Positions 1 through 9,332 are shown, counted from the first letter of the stretch. The stretch: DNA of 64,000 bases from Candidatus Fermentithermobacillaceae bacterium (GCA_014896535.1 JADBKE010000011.1:41595-105594), one strand, 5' to 3'. Made by a program: numbers and translations. The notes: a model not told the origin generated them from the letters alone.

Positions 1-187
1 CGACGTTAGCTGCCTGAAGGCCGCGCGGCCCCTGAACGATCTCGAATTCCACGATGTCACCCTGGTTAAGGCTGCGAAAGCCCTGACTCTGGATGGCCGT
101 GTAATGAACGAAAACGTCAGGTCCGTCCGCCCTCTCGATAAACCCGTAGCCCTTCTCCGCGTTAAACCACTTGACTTTACCTTGCAT
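1..187 (-). CDS. csp: Cold shock protein (CspA/CspB family), cut by the window edge
   Basis: This small RNA/ssDNA-binding protein acts as an RNA chaperone in the cytoplasm. The visible 62 residues begin [17 protein letters not shown] and contain both nucleic-acid-binding motifs, RNP1 (KGYGFI, residues 12-17) and RNP2 (VFVHYTAI, about 25-32). The family is usually about 66 residues, so only a few C-terminal residues are missing beyond base 1. The ATG start is supported by an AGGAGGAA ribosome-binding site at 197-204. A good sigma-A-type promoter lies upstream at 266-294 and would give a leader of about 70 bases, in keeping with csp genes whose 5' UTR tunes expression. It is divergent from the hpf gene. 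Confidence 0.95.
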   Translation of the reverse strand, partial: MQGKVKWFNAEKGYGFIERADGPDVFVHYTAIQSQGFRSLNQGDIVEFEIVQGPRGLQAANV

Positions 188-265
188 GTCGGGGCATTCC
201 TCCTAATTCTCGACGACCGGTTCCCAGCCGAGTCGCCAGCGAGCCACTTTCAGGCCCGTGCTCGC

Positions 266-294
266 ACTATAGCATGCCCCGAAGTAATCGTCAA
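266..294 (-). promoter_or_regulatory. Sigma-A-type promoter of the cold shock gene
   Basis: Read on the minus strand, the -35 box TTGACG (289-294) and the -10 box TATAGT (266-271) are separated by 17 bases. Five of six bases match consensus in each box. Transcription would start near 259. Confidence 0.75.
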
Positions 295-379
295 CAGACG
301 TTTAAATAATGCGTCTTGTGGATATTGTGAATAACTCTGTTGATAAGCAGCACAAGGCGTAAATGCGCTTGGGATTATA

Positions 380-409
380 TTGTGGACTGTCGAATCAACG
401 CGGTATAGG
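380..409 (+). promoter_or_regulatory. Possible promoter for hpf
   Basis: TTGTGG (380-385) and TATAGG (404-409) are 18 bases apart in the 383-base gap between the cold shock gene and hpf. The match is moderate. Apart from this and the csp promoter I see nothing else in 188-570. Confidence 0.35.
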
Positions 410-570
410 ATGAATTCTGTCGAAGCACCGGAGAATCTATCTACCGTCCGGGCTTCAAACTCGGCCCGTCTCGGGCCGCTTCTGCGCGGAGAGGGGGTGC
501 TTTGGAAGGATTTAGCTAGGGCTGCGGGAATACTGATCTTTGAAGACGGGGAATCGGGAGGAGAGAGCTC

Positions 571-1104
571 ATGAGAGTCATCGTAACCGGTAAAAACATG
601 GATATCAGCCCGGCGTTACGAGATTATGCTGAAAAGAAGTTGAAGAAGCTTTCGAAGTACGTGAAGCAATCCGTCACGGCCCAGGCCACCTTCAGCACGG
701 AACGAGGCCGGTACATACTCGAAGTTACCGCGCCTCTCGATGGATATCTCCTTCGCGGCGAGGAGCAAGCTGCCGACCCTATGGCGTGCGTAGACCAGGT
801 TGTAGAGAAGCTCGAAAGGCAGCTGGAAAAGCATAAAACGAAATTGTTAAAACGGGGCAAATCCCCTGTTCAGGCGCCAGTTGAAGAGGGGCCCGAAGCG
901 TCCGCCGAAAAGCCTGATGGAAACGGGATGATCGTTAAAGTGAAGAGGTTTGCCATGAAGCCGATGTCTCCTGAAGAAGCTGTTACCCAGATGGACCTCC
1001 TGGGTCATGACTTTTTCGTTTTCACCAACGCCGAAACGGGACTGGTAAGCGTCGTCTACAGGCGTAAGGACGGAAACTACGGACTGATCGAGCCCGAAAC
1101 ATAG
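571..1104 (+). CDS. hpf: Ribosome hibernation promotion factor, long form
   Basis: Long-form HPF binds the 30S decoding region and dimerises 70S ribosomes into inactive 100S particles in stationary phase. At 177 residues it has the two-domain long-form layout. The N-terminal S30AE/YfiA domain (about 1-100) opens MRVIVTGKNMDISPALRDYA, followed by a variable charged linker (about 100-120). The C-terminal dimerisation domain (about 120-175) contains the MSPEEAVTQMDLLGHDFFVF segment. The ATG is preceded by GGGAGGAGAG. In B. subtilis hpf lies just upstream of secA and prfB. Here the same order holds, but four annotated genes and a micro-ORF are inserted between hpf and secA. The identification is firm. 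Confidence 0.95.
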   Translation: MRVIVTGKNMDISPALRDYAEKKLKKLSKYVKQSVTAQATFSTERGRYILEVTAPLDGYLLRGEEQAADPMACVDQVVEKLERQLEKHKTKLLKRGKSPVQAPVEEGPEASAEKPDGNGMIVKVKRFAMKPMSPEEAVTQMDLLGHDFFVFTNAETGLVSVVYRRKDGNYGLIEPET

Positions 1105-1140
1105 GTTTTAATCGTCCAGGAAGGGGAGGGGGCGCGCTTT

Positions 1141-2301
1141 TTGAAGAAACCAACGGTCACGGCGGTTGTGTTCGAAGGTGGACAAGCCCATTCCGACATC
1201 GAAGAAGAGATCGCGCAGGTTCGGAAGGAAGTATGTTTGGATACCCTTGAAAAGCTCACGCACGTTCCCGAAATCGACGGCGTGATTCTGGTCACCAACC
1301 ATCAGGACCTAGCCCGTCGCGCCGAGGATCTCGGCGTCCTGACCCGCCTGACCGGACGACGGAAGTTCCATTTCGGCAGCGAGCTCCGAGACGTAATAGT
1401 GGATCACGGCATCGAAAACGTCCTCTACTTGAGCGGCGGGGCCGTTCCGCTCCTCACGGAGAGCGAGTTTTTGCAGATCGCTCTCGAACTCAAGAGGCGA
1501 AAAAACGTAGTCGTGATGAACAATGTACAGTCTGCGGACCTCATCGCTTTTTCCCCGGCCAGAGCGGTGGACGAAATCCCTCTGCCGGACAGGGACAATC
1601 CTTTAGGCACGCTCCTCAAAGACATCGGGCTCAGGCGCGTTCTCATACCCAATTCGGGGCGGGTGAACTTCGACGTGGACACGCCCACCGATGTCCTCAT
1701 CCTCGGCCTTCATCCGAGCTGCGGGAAAAGGGCGAAAAAAGCTATACAAAGCCTCTCGTGGAATCGAGAAAACATTATGAAGGCGTGGGATTTGCTCCGC
1801 GACGGTTGTAGGGAGATTGCGGTGTTGGGGAGGGTGGGACCGTCGGTCATCACTTATATCAATTCCAACATGGTTCACAGGATGCGGGTGTTTTCGGAAG
1901 AGCGCGGGATGAAAGCCCTGGGCAGGGAGGATCAGGGAACCGTCGTGTCACTCATCGGGCATGTCATCGAAGCTTTGGGCGCGAGACAGTTTTTCCGCTA
2001 TCTCGGCTCGGTGGCGGATTGCGCCTTTTTCGATACGAGGGTGGTGTTCTCCCACCTGAAGAAGCGTTTTCCCGACCGGGACCGCTTTAACTCCGACCTC
2101 ATGAGGTGGGATCTGATCGAGGATCCCTGGTTGAGGGATTTTACCAGGGCCGCTCAGGAGGCGCCCGTACCGATCGTGCTTGGAGGTCACAGCTTGGTGT
2201 CGGCGGGACTCTGGGTGATGGCGGAGACCGTTGTAGCGGAGCGAGGACAACCGGATTACCAGAGAGGAACCGAGATTATGCCCAGGGTGATCACATCATA
2301 G
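1141..2301 (+). CDS. Nucleotidyltransferase-like (GT-A fold) protein, substrate unknown
   Basis: I do not know the substrate of this 386-residue protein. The N-terminal half (about 1-210) looks like a MobA/NTP-transferase fold: VILVTN (strand/loop), LYLSGGAVPLL, DNPLGTLLKDIG, and the closing VNFDVDTPTDVLILG, which resembles the FDIDTPEDL metal-binding segment of such enzymes. The usual N-terminal glycine-rich NTP loop (LAAGxGxR) is not evident; the protein opens VTAVVFEGGQAHSDIEEE instead. The C-terminal half (about 220-386) is a separate domain I cannot name, rich in conserved-looking motifs (GRVGPSVITYINSN, VLGGHSLVSAGLW). The TTG start follows a GGGGAGGGGG ribosome-binding site. It probably forms one operon with hpf and the following gene. 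Confidence 0.55.
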   Translation: MKKPTVTAVVFEGGQAHSDIEEEIAQVRKEVCLDTLEKLTHVPEIDGVILVTNHQDLARRAEDLGVLTRLTGRRKFHFGSELRDVIVDHGIENVLYLSGGAVPLLTESEFLQIALELKRRKNVVVMNNVQSADLIAFSPARAVDEIPLPDRDNPLGTLLKDIGLRRVLIPNSGRVNFDVDTPTDVLILGLHPSCGKRAKKAIQSLSWNRENIMKAWDLLRDGCREIAVLGRVGPSVITYINSNMVHRMRVFSEERGMKALGREDQGTVVSLIGHVIEALGARQFFRYLGSVADCAFFDTRVVFSHLKKRFPDRDRFNSDLMRWDLIEDPWLRDFTRAAQEAPVPIVLGGHSLVSAGLWVMAETVVAERGQPDYQRGTEIMPRVITS

Positions 2302-2393
2302 GTTCTTCTTACAGGGCTCCGGAGCGCGCTATGCACCAGCGGAGGCAAGCGAAGAGCCAGTTCTTACGCTCCATGGCGAGAGAGGTTGGTTCG

Positions 2394-3035
2394 ATGAATG
2401 ACAGATACGAGGACCGGGGGCGCCTGTACGAGGAGACTTTGAAGAAGATTCGGGGTGTGATCGGCTGCAGGGTTGTCCTGAACTCGAACGGCGAGATCGA
2501 AGAAATCCATATCCTGGCCCAGGACGTGCGGCCGGCAAAACGCCTTTTACGGGACGTGGAGTCGGCGTTGATGGCGGGGCACGGGGTCTCCTTTGACAGG
2601 CGCAAGGTATCTATAGCTCTGGTATCCCAGGAAAAGGTCGCAAGCTCCGGCCGAGTCCGCCTCACAAAGACAGAAATGATCGCCGAAGACAGAGTCTATC
2701 GGGTCAAAGTGACGCTGGTGCTTGGTTCAGACGAGGTGACGGGAGAAGCGTGGGAGGAGAAGAGCGAGCGGGGATGGATTAGAGCGGCCGTTCGCGCTTG
2801 CCTGGAAGCCCTGAGCTTGCTCATTTCCCGTCAGGCCCGGATTTCTCTGATTGACGCGCACGTGGTCAGGATGAAGGACAGGGACATCGCTCTGGTGGCG
2901 CTGTGGTGTGCCGTCGGGCGCGAGGAGCATCTTTTGACCGGGTCGTGTCCGGTGGGAACGGACGAACGCGAGGCGGCTATCAAGGCTACCCTCGACGCCA
3001 TCAACCGGAAGCTGCCTCTGTTGCTCAAGGGGTGA
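2394..3035 (+). CDS. Conserved protein of unknown function
   Basis: I cannot assign a function. From the chosen ATG the protein is 213 residues (MNDRYEDRGRLYEETLKKIR...). The first 90 residues have an alternating beta/alpha look (VIGCRVVLNSNGEIEEIHIL, then VRPAKRLLRDVESALMA), reminiscent of small ACT-like or sensor folds. The rest is a second alpha/beta part with no cysteine cluster, membrane segment or catalytic signature that I recognise. Start choice: ATG 2394 has GAGAGG eight bases upstream. In-frame ATGs at 2373 and 2331 are alternatives, giving up to 21 more residues. It lies 92 bases after the nucleotidyltransferase-like gene and is probably co-transcribed with it. Confidence 0.6.
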   Translation: MNDRYEDRGRLYEETLKKIRGVIGCRVVLNSNGEIEEIHILAQDVRPAKRLLRDVESALMAGHGVSFDRRKVSIALVSQEKVASSGRVRLTKTEMIAEDRVYRVKVTLVLGSDEVTGEAWEEKSERGWIRAAVRACLEALSLLISRQARISLIDAHVVRMKDRDIALVALWCAVGREEHLLTGSCPVGTDEREAAIKATLDAINRKLPLLLKG

Positions 3036-3176
3036 TTTTTCGAAGCTCCGTAAAAACGGTGAAGGAAACTCCTACGGCCCTATCGAATACTCGATTGGGC
3101 CGGTTACCCCCGGGTTTTCAGCGAAGAGTTACCCTGATAGCGGCTAGGGATTGCCTAGGGGAGGTCAAACCTTACA
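3036..3176 (+). other. Structured leader upstream of a micro-ORF and an HD-GYP gene
   Basis: This 141-base gap contains a strong hairpin at 3075-3102: CGGCCC pairs with GGGCCG, then after a T-T mismatch ATCGA pairs with TCGAT around the loop ATAC. A second short hairpin at 3144-3158 (CTAGG/CCTAG) sits immediately before the GGGGAGG ribosome-binding site of the 25-codon ORF. I could not fit the region to a c-di-GMP, c-di-AMP or other riboswitch consensus that I know. The hairpins suggest a regulatory or terminating role for the leader, but this is inference. Confidence 0.35.
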
Positions 3177-3254
3177 ATGAGAAAGATCTGGAAGCTCATC
3201 TTGGCCCTTCTCGCCCTCATCCTCTCCGGCGCTGCAACCTGGCAGTACGGCTAA
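3177..3254 (+). CDS. Putative 25-residue single-span membrane peptide
   Basis: This very short ORF starts at ATG 3177 and encodes MRKIWKLILALLALILSG followed by AATWQYG. It is a positively charged N-terminus with one continuous hydrophobic stretch, typical of membrane micropeptides or leader peptides. A GGGGAGG motif ends about 12 bases before the ATG. It lies 55 bases upstream of the membrane HD-GYP gene and directly follows a structured leader, so it may be a co-expressed small membrane partner or a translational-coupling leader. Such short ORFs also arise by chance, so confidence is limited. Confidence 0.4.
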   Translation: MRKIWKLILALLALILSGAATWQYG

Positions 3255-3309
3255 TCCCCATCGCTAAATGAGCCGGCCCCCTTTTGACGGGCTGTCCGGG
3301 AGGAGTCAC

Positions 3310-4596
3310 ATGAAGCCGGATAATCCTGCGGAGAAGGTGTTTACATACGTAGTCGGCGCTGTAGGGGTTGCTTTTTTGGTGCTGCATTTCCCAAGTGTCG
3401 AGTTGCTGAAGAGATTTTGGCCGCAGGCTCTGTTCCTCGCGGGGCTTGTCGGTATTGTGGAAGCCTTTCCCGTGCAGGCCTCGGGGAGTCGCCTGTCTAC
3501 CTCGGTTGGTGTTCCCTTGTTACACGCCTGCGTTGTGCTTTGCGGAAGGGAGATCGGAATGCTCGTCGCAGCCCTGGCTACGTTTAGAAAAAAAGATCTG
3601 TCCGGTCAGACACCATGGAACGTAGTTCTTTTCAACCGGGGCATGCTAGTACTGTCGAATTATGCGTTTGGCTTAACGTACTACGGGCTCGGGGGTACGG
3701 CGGGGGCATTCGCGTGCACACGGGACATGGCGTTTTTTGCGCTTGGGGCGCTGGCGGATGTTGTTGTTAACGGGTACCTGGTTTCCCAGGTCATCGCCCT
3801 CTACGAAGGGAGCTCCCTTATGAGCGCCTGGAGGAAAAACCTCCGGTGGACGCTCCCCAGTAAAATCGCCGTCATTCCGCTGGGGATTCTTGTGGTGGTG
3901 CTGTATCAGTCGTACGGGCTACTCAGCGTGGCGATGCTGCTGTTGCCTCTGGCGCTGGCCAGGTACTCGCTGGACCGATTCAGACTGCTGAGGGAGGTTT
4001 ACGCGGAGCTTGGCGCCACCCTCTCCCAGGCCATAGAACACAGAGACGGTTACACCCACGGACACTCCCTGAGGGTCTCCCAGTATGCCGTGTTGCTGGG
4101 TAAAGAAATGGGACTGCCCGACGACGAGGTAGAGCTCCTCCATTACGCGGGGCTCCTCCACGATATCGGCAAGATAGGCATAAGGGACAGCATCATGAAA
4201 AAAGACGGGCGGTACACGGTGGATGAGTACGAAGAGATGAAGGGCCACGCAGCGATGGGTGCGGAGATGGTGAGGGGGATGAAGTTCCTCGGGAAGGCTG
4301 AGAAATGGATCAGGCATCACCATGAACGGTGGGACGGTACCGGGTATCCCCAGGGACTCAAGGGGCAAGATATTCCCCTTGGAGCGCGCATCATCGCGTG
4401 TGCGGACTCCTTCGACGCCATGACATCCGACAGGCCTTACAAAGACGCGATAACCTGGGAAGAAGCCAGAAGGGAACTGCTCGACAAGAGCGGAGCGCAG
4501 TTCGATCCGGAAGTGGTCAAGGCGATGCTCAAAGTCATCGATAAACTTTCCTCTCAAAAGGACAAGCCCGTCAAATTTCCGGGGCGTGTCTGGTGA
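3310..4596 (+). CDS. Membrane-anchored HD-GYP domain phosphodiesterase
   Basis: The likely activity is hydrolysis of cyclic di-GMP to pGpG/GMP. At 428 residues, the N-terminal half (about 10-225) is a polytopic membrane sensor region of roughly six to eight hydrophobic segments. The C-terminal half (about 230-410) is an HD-GYP domain. Visible metal and signature residues are HGHSLRVSQYA, LLHDIGKIG (HD near residue 283), the histidines in IRHHHERWDGTGYP (near 334-347) with intact GYP, and ACADSFDAMTSDRPY. The start at ATG 3310 is chosen because GGGAGGAG precedes it; an upstream in-frame start has no such site. The stop codon lies just before the DUF5317 gene, so the two are translationally coupled. 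Signal and partner cyclase are unknown. Confidence 0.85.
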   Translation: MKPDNPAEKVFTYVVGAVGVAFLVLHFPSVELLKRFWPQALFLAGLVGIVEAFPVQASGSRLSTSVGVPLLHACVVLCGREIGMLVAALATFRKKDLSGQTPWNVVLFNRGMLVLSNYAFGLTYYGLGGTAGAFACTRDMAFFALGALADVVVNGYLVSQVIALYEGSSLMSAWRKNLRWTLPSKIAVIPLGILVVVLYQSYGLLSVAMLLLPLALARYSLDRFRLLREVYAELGATLSQAIEHRDGYTHGHSLRVSQYAVLLGKEMGLPDDEVELLHYAGLLHDIGKIGIRDSIMKKDGRYTVDEYEEMKGHAAMGAEMVRGMKFLGKAEKWIRHHHERWDGTGYPQGLKGQDIPLGARIIACADSFDAMTSDRPYKDAITWEEARRELLDKSGAQFDPEVVKAMLKVIDKLSSQKDKPVKFPGRVW

Positions 4597-4597
4597 A

Positions 4598-5170
4598 ATG
4601 TTTCTTGTGGCAGCTGTCGTCGCCGTTGGTTTGGCTTTGGCGCTGGGTGGGAAGCTCTCCAATCTGGCTCGGGTCGAGGTGCGGGGATTGCCATATATCG
4701 TCGCCTCGCTAGGGGTGAGACTCGCCGGCGTTTTGCTAACAGGGAAAGTGCTCCCGTCGGTCGCGCTCTGCACCGGCATCCACGTGATATCGTACGGTCT
4801 TCTGCTCTACGGCCTTTATCTCAACTTCTCCATCCCCGAGTTCCGCCTTATTGCGCTGGGGAGCTTTCTTAACTTCCTGGTCATCGTGGTGAACGGTGGA
4901 CGAATGCCCGTTTTGCCTCAAGCGATCGATCCGGTCGACCCATCCAACGCAGTCCTGTTTTCCAACATGAGTCTAACCCACCAGATCATCAATGAATCCA
5001 CGCGCCTGGTATTTCTATGCGACATCTTCAAATTCTCGTTTCTCCAAAGGACTCCCAAAGCCTTCAGCCCGGGAGACGCGATAATGGTGGCAGGACTCGT
5101 CCCCTTTATCGTCCGGTCAATGAAGGGGAGGTTTTCGTCCCCGGGTCCGCATGGTACAATGGATGACTGA
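4598..5170 (+). CDS. DUF5317-family integral membrane protein
   Basis: This 190-residue membrane protein has four or five hydrophobic segments: residues 1-17, 32-50, 56-75, 82-100, and a weaker one near 160. It carries the VNGGRMPVLPQA segment (about 102-113) that I associate with DUF5317. No function is known for the family. The start is ATG 4598, two bases after the HD-GYP stop; a GTG at 4586 overlapping the upstream gene is an alternative. The coupling suggests it works with, or reports to, the HD-GYP protein. A terminator follows at once, so it ends the transcript. Confidence 0.7.
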   Translation: MFLVAAVVAVGLALALGGKLSNLARVEVRGLPYIVASLGVRLAGVLLTGKVLPSVALCTGIHVISYGLLLYGLYLNFSIPEFRLIALGSFLNFLVIVVNGGRMPVLPQAIDPVDPSNAVLFSNMSLTHQIINESTRLVFLCDIFKFSFLQRTPKAFSPGDAIMVAGLVPFIVRSMKGRFSSPGPHGTMDD

Positions 5171-5175
5171 CGGAT

Positions 5176-5212
5176 GGCCGGCAGCGCCTTACAAGGCTAC
5201 GGCCGGCTTTTT
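5176..5212 (+). terminator. Rho-independent terminator ahead of secA
   Basis: The stem pairs GCCGGC (5177-5182) with GCCGGC (5202-5207). An inner GCCTT/AAGGC helix and an ACAA-type loop lie inside, and a TTTTTA run follows at 5208-5213. It lies six bases after the DUF5317 stop codon and separates that operon from secA. Confidence 0.85.
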
Positions 5213-5353
5213 ATTCCAGGCCATCCTGTCCCGTCGGATGCCTTTTAAACCGGACCCGGGTACGTGATCTTTCGGTTGCGACCCGTGATAGCTTTTGGCC
5301 TGATGCCCGAAGATGCCTGGAAGTGATACAACGACCTCAGAGGACGAGAGAAC

Positions 5354-8188
5354 ATGATCAAAGCCATAGCTGGTTTGTTCAACGCTAATGAGCGGGAATT
5401 GAGAAAACTCCGGCCCATCGTGGAAGCGGTTAACTCGTGGGAGCCGCAGGTGATGGGACTATCCGATGACCAGCTCAAAGCGAAGACGGCTGAATTCAGG
5501 GAAAGGATAGCCCGGGGTGAAAGCCCCGATTCCATCCTGCCGGAGGCTTTTGCGGTCGTGAGGGAGGCCGCCCGGCGGACTCTGGACATGCGCCCCTTCG
5601 ACGTGCAGGTCATGGGAGCAATTGTGCTTCACCAGGGGCGCATCGCCGAAATGCAGACCGGCGAGGGTAAGACCCTGGTAGCCACAATGCCCGCGTATCT
5701 CAACGCCGTCTCCGGCAGGACGGTGCACGTGGTCACGGTCAACGACTATCTGGCCCGCCGCGACCGGGAATGGATGGGCCAGGTCTACAGATTCCTCGGC
5801 CTCGACGTCGGGCTGGTGATCCCGGGCATGAGCGCCGAGGCGAAAAAGGCATCGTACAGGTGTCCCATTATTTACGGAACCAACACCGAATTCGGCTTCG
5901 ACTACCTCAGAGACCATATGTGCTGGCGCAAGGAGGACATGGTCCAGGGTGTCCTAGATTACGCCATCATCGACGAGGTGGATTCCATCCTCATCGATGA
6001 AGCCAGGACACCTCTCATCATTTCGGGAGAAGCTTCGGGAACAGAGGAGGTTTACAAGAAATTCGCGAGGCTTGCCTCGCTGATGAAAAGGGACCAGCAC
6101 TACACCGTGGAGGAAAAAACCAGGGTGGTCGCCCTCACAGAAGAGGGAGTAGCTTTCGCCGAGCGGTGGCTGGGGATCGACAACCTCTATTCCCAAGAAC
6201 ACATGGACCTCTCTCATTACCTTATCCAGGCCATACGGGCCAAAGAGTTGATGAAGCGGGATGTGGACTACATCGTCAAAGACGGGGAGGTTCTGATAGT
6301 CGACGAATTCACCGGGAGGATCCTGTACGGCAGGCGCTTTTCCGATGGGCTCCATCAAGCTATCGAAGCTAAAGAGGGCGTACGGTGCCGGGTGGAAGCT
6401 CAAACCCTCGCCACCATCACCGTTCAGAACTTCTTCCGCATGTACAAAAAGCTTGCGGGCATGACCGGAACGGCGGCGACCGAAGAAGCCGAGTTCATAG
6501 AGATTTACGGGCTCGACGTCGTGTCGATACCCACAAACAAACCCCTCATAAGGACCAACTATCCCGATTCCATCTGGAAGACGGAGAGAGCGAAGTTCAA
6601 GGCAGTTGTAGAGGAAATCCGCCAGTGTTACGAAAAGGGCAGGCCGGTGCTGGTCGGGACGATTTCCATCGAAAAGTCCGAGAAGCTTTCGGAGCTTTTG
6701 AAGAAAGAGGGCATACCTCACCAGGTTCTCAACGCCAAACACCATGAACGCGAAGCCGAGATAGTGGCGCAAGCTGGAAGGATAGGCGCGGTCACCATAG
6801 CCACGAACATGGCCGGCCGCGGCACCGATATCCTCCTAGGCGGAAACCCGGCCTTTCTGGCCAAGGAGAAGCTCAGGCAAAAGGGCTATCCACCCGAGGT
6901 GATCCAGGTAGCGTCGGAATACGTTCTACCGGAGGAAGTGAGAAGGCAAATCGAGTCGGGTAATCCCGATGACTTCGCGAAGCAAGTAATGGAGGCGAGG
7001 GAACTTTACGCCCGGTACTACCAGGAAGCGAAAGAGATCACCGATGCTGAGCACGACCGGGTTGTAAGCCTTGGGGGACTCCACGTCATTGGTACCGAGC
7101 GACACGAAGCCCGAAGGATCGACAACCAGCTGCGCGGTCGCGCTGGTCGTCAGGGCGACCCGGGATCTTCCCGCTTTTATCTGTCCCTCGAAGACGATCT
7201 GATGAGGCTCTTTGGGGGAGACCAGATTTCCGCCCTGATGGAGCGGCTGGGTTTCACGGAAGACGAGCCAATCGAGCATCCGCTTGTTACCAAGGCGGTG
7301 GAGACGGCCCAGAAACGGCTCGAGTCCCATAACTTTTCGATCCGGAAGAGCGTTCTCGAATACGACAACGTTTTGAACAAACAAAGGGAAACGATTTACC
7401 GGGATAGGACGAAGGTCCTCGAGGCCGAGGATCTGTCCGAAATCGTCCTGGGAATGGCCAGAAGGTGTGTAGAGCGGGCCGCTACTACGTATCTCTCACC
7501 GCCAACCGGGGAGGAAGCTGATGTCCGGGGGTTCCTGGCCTACGTTTCCGAGCTGTGTCCCGACCTAGCCCCGGGCGATCCGCGGCTTTTCGCTGTCTTC
7601 GAGATCTCGGGGCGTAAGGGTAACAAAACCCTCGTTGAGGACGTCACCGAGCGCGTGTTTTCGGCTATTAAAGAGGTTTACCAGGAGAAATCCCGCGCCC
7701 TCGGGGAAAACATGAAACTCCTGGAGAGGCTGGTCCTCTTGCGGGTAATCGACTCCAAATGGGTGGACCACCTGTCGGCCATGGAGGACCTGAGGGAAGG
7801 CATAGGACTCCGCGCCTACGGGCAGAAGGATCCGCTAGTTGAGTACCAAATGGAGGCTTTCGAGCTGTTCAACCGCATGGTGCAGAGCATCGAAGAAGAT
7901 GTAGTGAGATATATCTTCCGGATGACGGTCCGCGAGAGATCCGGCGGGCAGACGCCCGCTGCCGGCAGCCGGGGTGGCCGCCAGGAGGTGAGCCGGGCAG
8001 GGATCAGCGACATCGAAAACCGGGAAAGCCGGGAACAGGCAGGGGTTATATCGGGCAAAGGGTCGAAAAAAGGACGAGACCAAGTTGCTGCGGGACCGGT
8101 CGTACGGGGGACAAAAAAGGTGGGAAGAAATGATCCGTGCCCGTGCGGCAGCAAGAAGAAGTATAAGAACTGCTGCGGCAAGCTGTGA
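5354..8188 (+). CDS. secA: Preprotein translocase ATPase SecA
   Basis: SecA drives Sec-dependent export of unfolded preproteins through SecYEG at the inner face of the membrane. The 944-residue protein is somewhat longer than B. subtilis SecA (about 840). It has Walker A ([16 protein letters not shown], about residue 100), the DEVD-type Walker B followed by [16 protein letters not shown] (about 205-225), the [15 protein letters not shown] segment and helicase motif VI with [20 protein letters not shown] glycine/charge-rich linker near the C-terminus leads to an intact zinc tail, [13 protein letters not shown], of the type that binds SecB or ribosomes. The ATG has a GAGGA site upstream. It is followed 15 bases later by prfB, the usual Bacillota order. 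Confidence 0.98.
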   Translation: MIKAIAGLFNANERELRKLRPIVEAVNSWEPQVMGLSDDQLKAKTAEFRERIARGESPDSILPEAFAVVREAARRTLDMRPFDVQVMGAIVLHQGRIAEMQTGEGKTLVATMPAYLNAVSGRTVHVVTVNDYLARRDREWMGQVYRFLGLDVGLVIPGMSAEAKKASYRCPIIYGTNTEFGFDYLRDHMCWRKEDMVQGVLDYAIIDEVDSILIDEARTPLIISGEASGTEEVYKKFARLASLMKRDQHYTVEEKTRVVALTEEGVAFAERWLGIDNLYSQEHMDLSHYLIQAIRAKELMKRDVDYIVKDGEVLIVDEFTGRILYGRRFSDGLHQAIEAKEGVRCRVEAQTLATITVQNFFRMYKKLAGMTGTAATEEAEFIEIYGLDVVSIPTNKPLIRTNYPDSIWKTERAKFKAVVEEIRQCYEKGRPVLVGTISIEKSEKLSELLKKEGIPHQVLNAKHHEREAEIVAQAGRIGAVTIATNMAGRGTDILLGGNPAFLAKEKLRQKGYPPEVIQVASEYVLPEEVRRQIESGNPDDFAKQVMEARELYARYYQEAKEITDAEHDRVVSLGGLHVIGTERHEARRIDNQLRGRAGRQGDPGSSRFYLSLEDDLMRLFGGDQISALMERLGFTEDEPIEHPLVTKAVETAQKRLESHNFSIRKSVLEYDNVLNKQRETIYRDRTKVLEAEDLSEIVLGMARRCVERAATTYLSPPTGEEADVRGFLAYVSELCPDLAPGDPRLFAVFEISGRKGNKTLVEDVTERVFSAIKEVYQEKSRALGENMKLLERLVLLRVIDSKWVDHLSAMEDLREGIGLRAYGQKDPLVEYQMEAFELFNRMVQSIEEDVVRYIFRMTVRERSGGQTPAAGSRGGRQEVSRAGISDIENRESREQAGVISGKGSKKGRDQVAAGPVVRGTKKVGRNDPCPCGSKKKYKNCCGKL

Positions 8189-8203
8189 AAGGGGAGATTT
8201 GCA

Positions 8204-9332
8204 GTGTACGAAGATGTTTTGAGGAGACTCGAGTTGCTTTCCGAGAAAACTTCCAGCTTAAGGAGGTCTCTTTGACATCCCCGGGAGGGAAAAGGAGATC
8301 CGGGAGCTGAAAGCCCGTCTTGAAGACCCAGCTATCTGGTCGAGACCCGGGGAGGCCGCATCCATCGGGTCAAAGCTGAAGAGAGAGGAGACGCTGGTCA
8401 AAAGCTTTCTAGATCTCGAGTCCCAGATCCAGAACACCGCAGACCTCGCCAAAATGGCGGAGGAGGAAGGGGACCCTTCGCTTCTGGATGAGCTTGCGAA
8501 CACCGCAGCGAACCTTGAGAGCCTTACCCGGGAGATGGAGCTCCGCGTGTATCTTTCGGGCAAGTACGACGCCTCCGATGCTATTTTGTCCCTTCACTCC
8601 GGGGCTGGCGGAACAGATGCGATGGACTGGGTGGAAATGCTCTACCGGATGTACACGCGCTGGGCCGACCAGCGGGGATACTCTGTGGAAACCCTCGATA
8701 TGCTTCCCGGGGAAGAGGCGGGGCTGAAGAGCGTCAGCTTCCTCGTGAAAGGCGACTACGCTTACGGTTACCTTCGAGGCGAAAAAGGTGTTCACAGGCT
8801 CGTCAGGATTTCCCCCTTTGACGCTTCGGGCAGGCGCCATACGTCCTTCGCGTCCGTGGACGTTTTGCCCGATTTAGAGGAAGACCTCGAGGTTGAAATC
8901 AATCCCGACGACCTCAGGATCGATACTTTTCGTTCATCCGGCGCCGGGGGTCAGCACGTCAACAAGACCGATTCGGCGGTGAGGATAACCCACTTACCCA
9001 CGGGCATCGTCGTTACCTGCCAAAACGAGAGATCGCAGCACGCCAACAGGCTCGTGGCGATGAGGATTCTCAAGGCGAAACTCCGGGCACTGAAGGAAGA
9101 GGAACGGAGAAAGGAAATTGAGAGTCTCCGCGGTCCCCACAAAGAAATCGCATGGGGAAACCAGATCCGCTCTTACGTTCTTCAGCCGTTTACGCTGGTG
9201 AAAGATCACCGGACCGACTACGAGACGAGTAACGTCCAAAAGGTGCTGGATGGAGACATCGACGATTTTATATACGCTTTTCTCAAGAAGGACCTGGAGA
9301 AGCGGGGGCTGCGGGAAACATCACCGGGGTAG
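8204..9332 (+). CDS. prfB: Peptide chain release factor 2, made by programmed +1 frameshift
   Basis: RF2 recognises UGA and UAA stop codons and triggers peptide release on the ribosome. The gene starts at GTG 8204 (AAAGGGGAG upstream) and reads 23 codons to an in-frame TGA at 8273. A +1 slip at CTT TGA C continues in the second frame to 9332, giving about 375 residues. The slip site AGGAGGTCTCTTTGAC (8261-8276) has the internal Shine-Dalgarno, spacing and C after TGA known for autoregulated prfB. The product carries the GGQ catalytic loop (SSGAGGQHVNKTDSAV) and the SPF anticodon-like motif (RISPFDASGRRHTS). Its 3' end overlaps the convergent csaB by 12 bases. Confidence 0.97.
8261..8276 (+). 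promoter_or_regulatory. RF2 programmed frameshift site
   Basis: An internal Shine-Dalgarno AGGAGG is followed, after the TCT codon, by CTT TGA C. Low RF2 activity lets the ribosome slip +1 at CTT instead of stopping at TGA, so RF2 controls its own synthesis. The arrangement matches the well-studied bacterial prfB site. Confidence 0.95.

Noticed and set aside
3036..3176. A c-di-GMP or c-di-AMP riboswitch before the HD-GYP gene
   Set aside because: The hairpins are real, but the conserved core sequences of the GEMM-I, c-di-GMP-II and ydaO classes are not present.
8454..9332. A shorter prfB beginning at ATG 8454
   Set aside because: It would lack the N-terminal domain of RF2. The frameshift site and upstream 23 codons explain the full-length protein.
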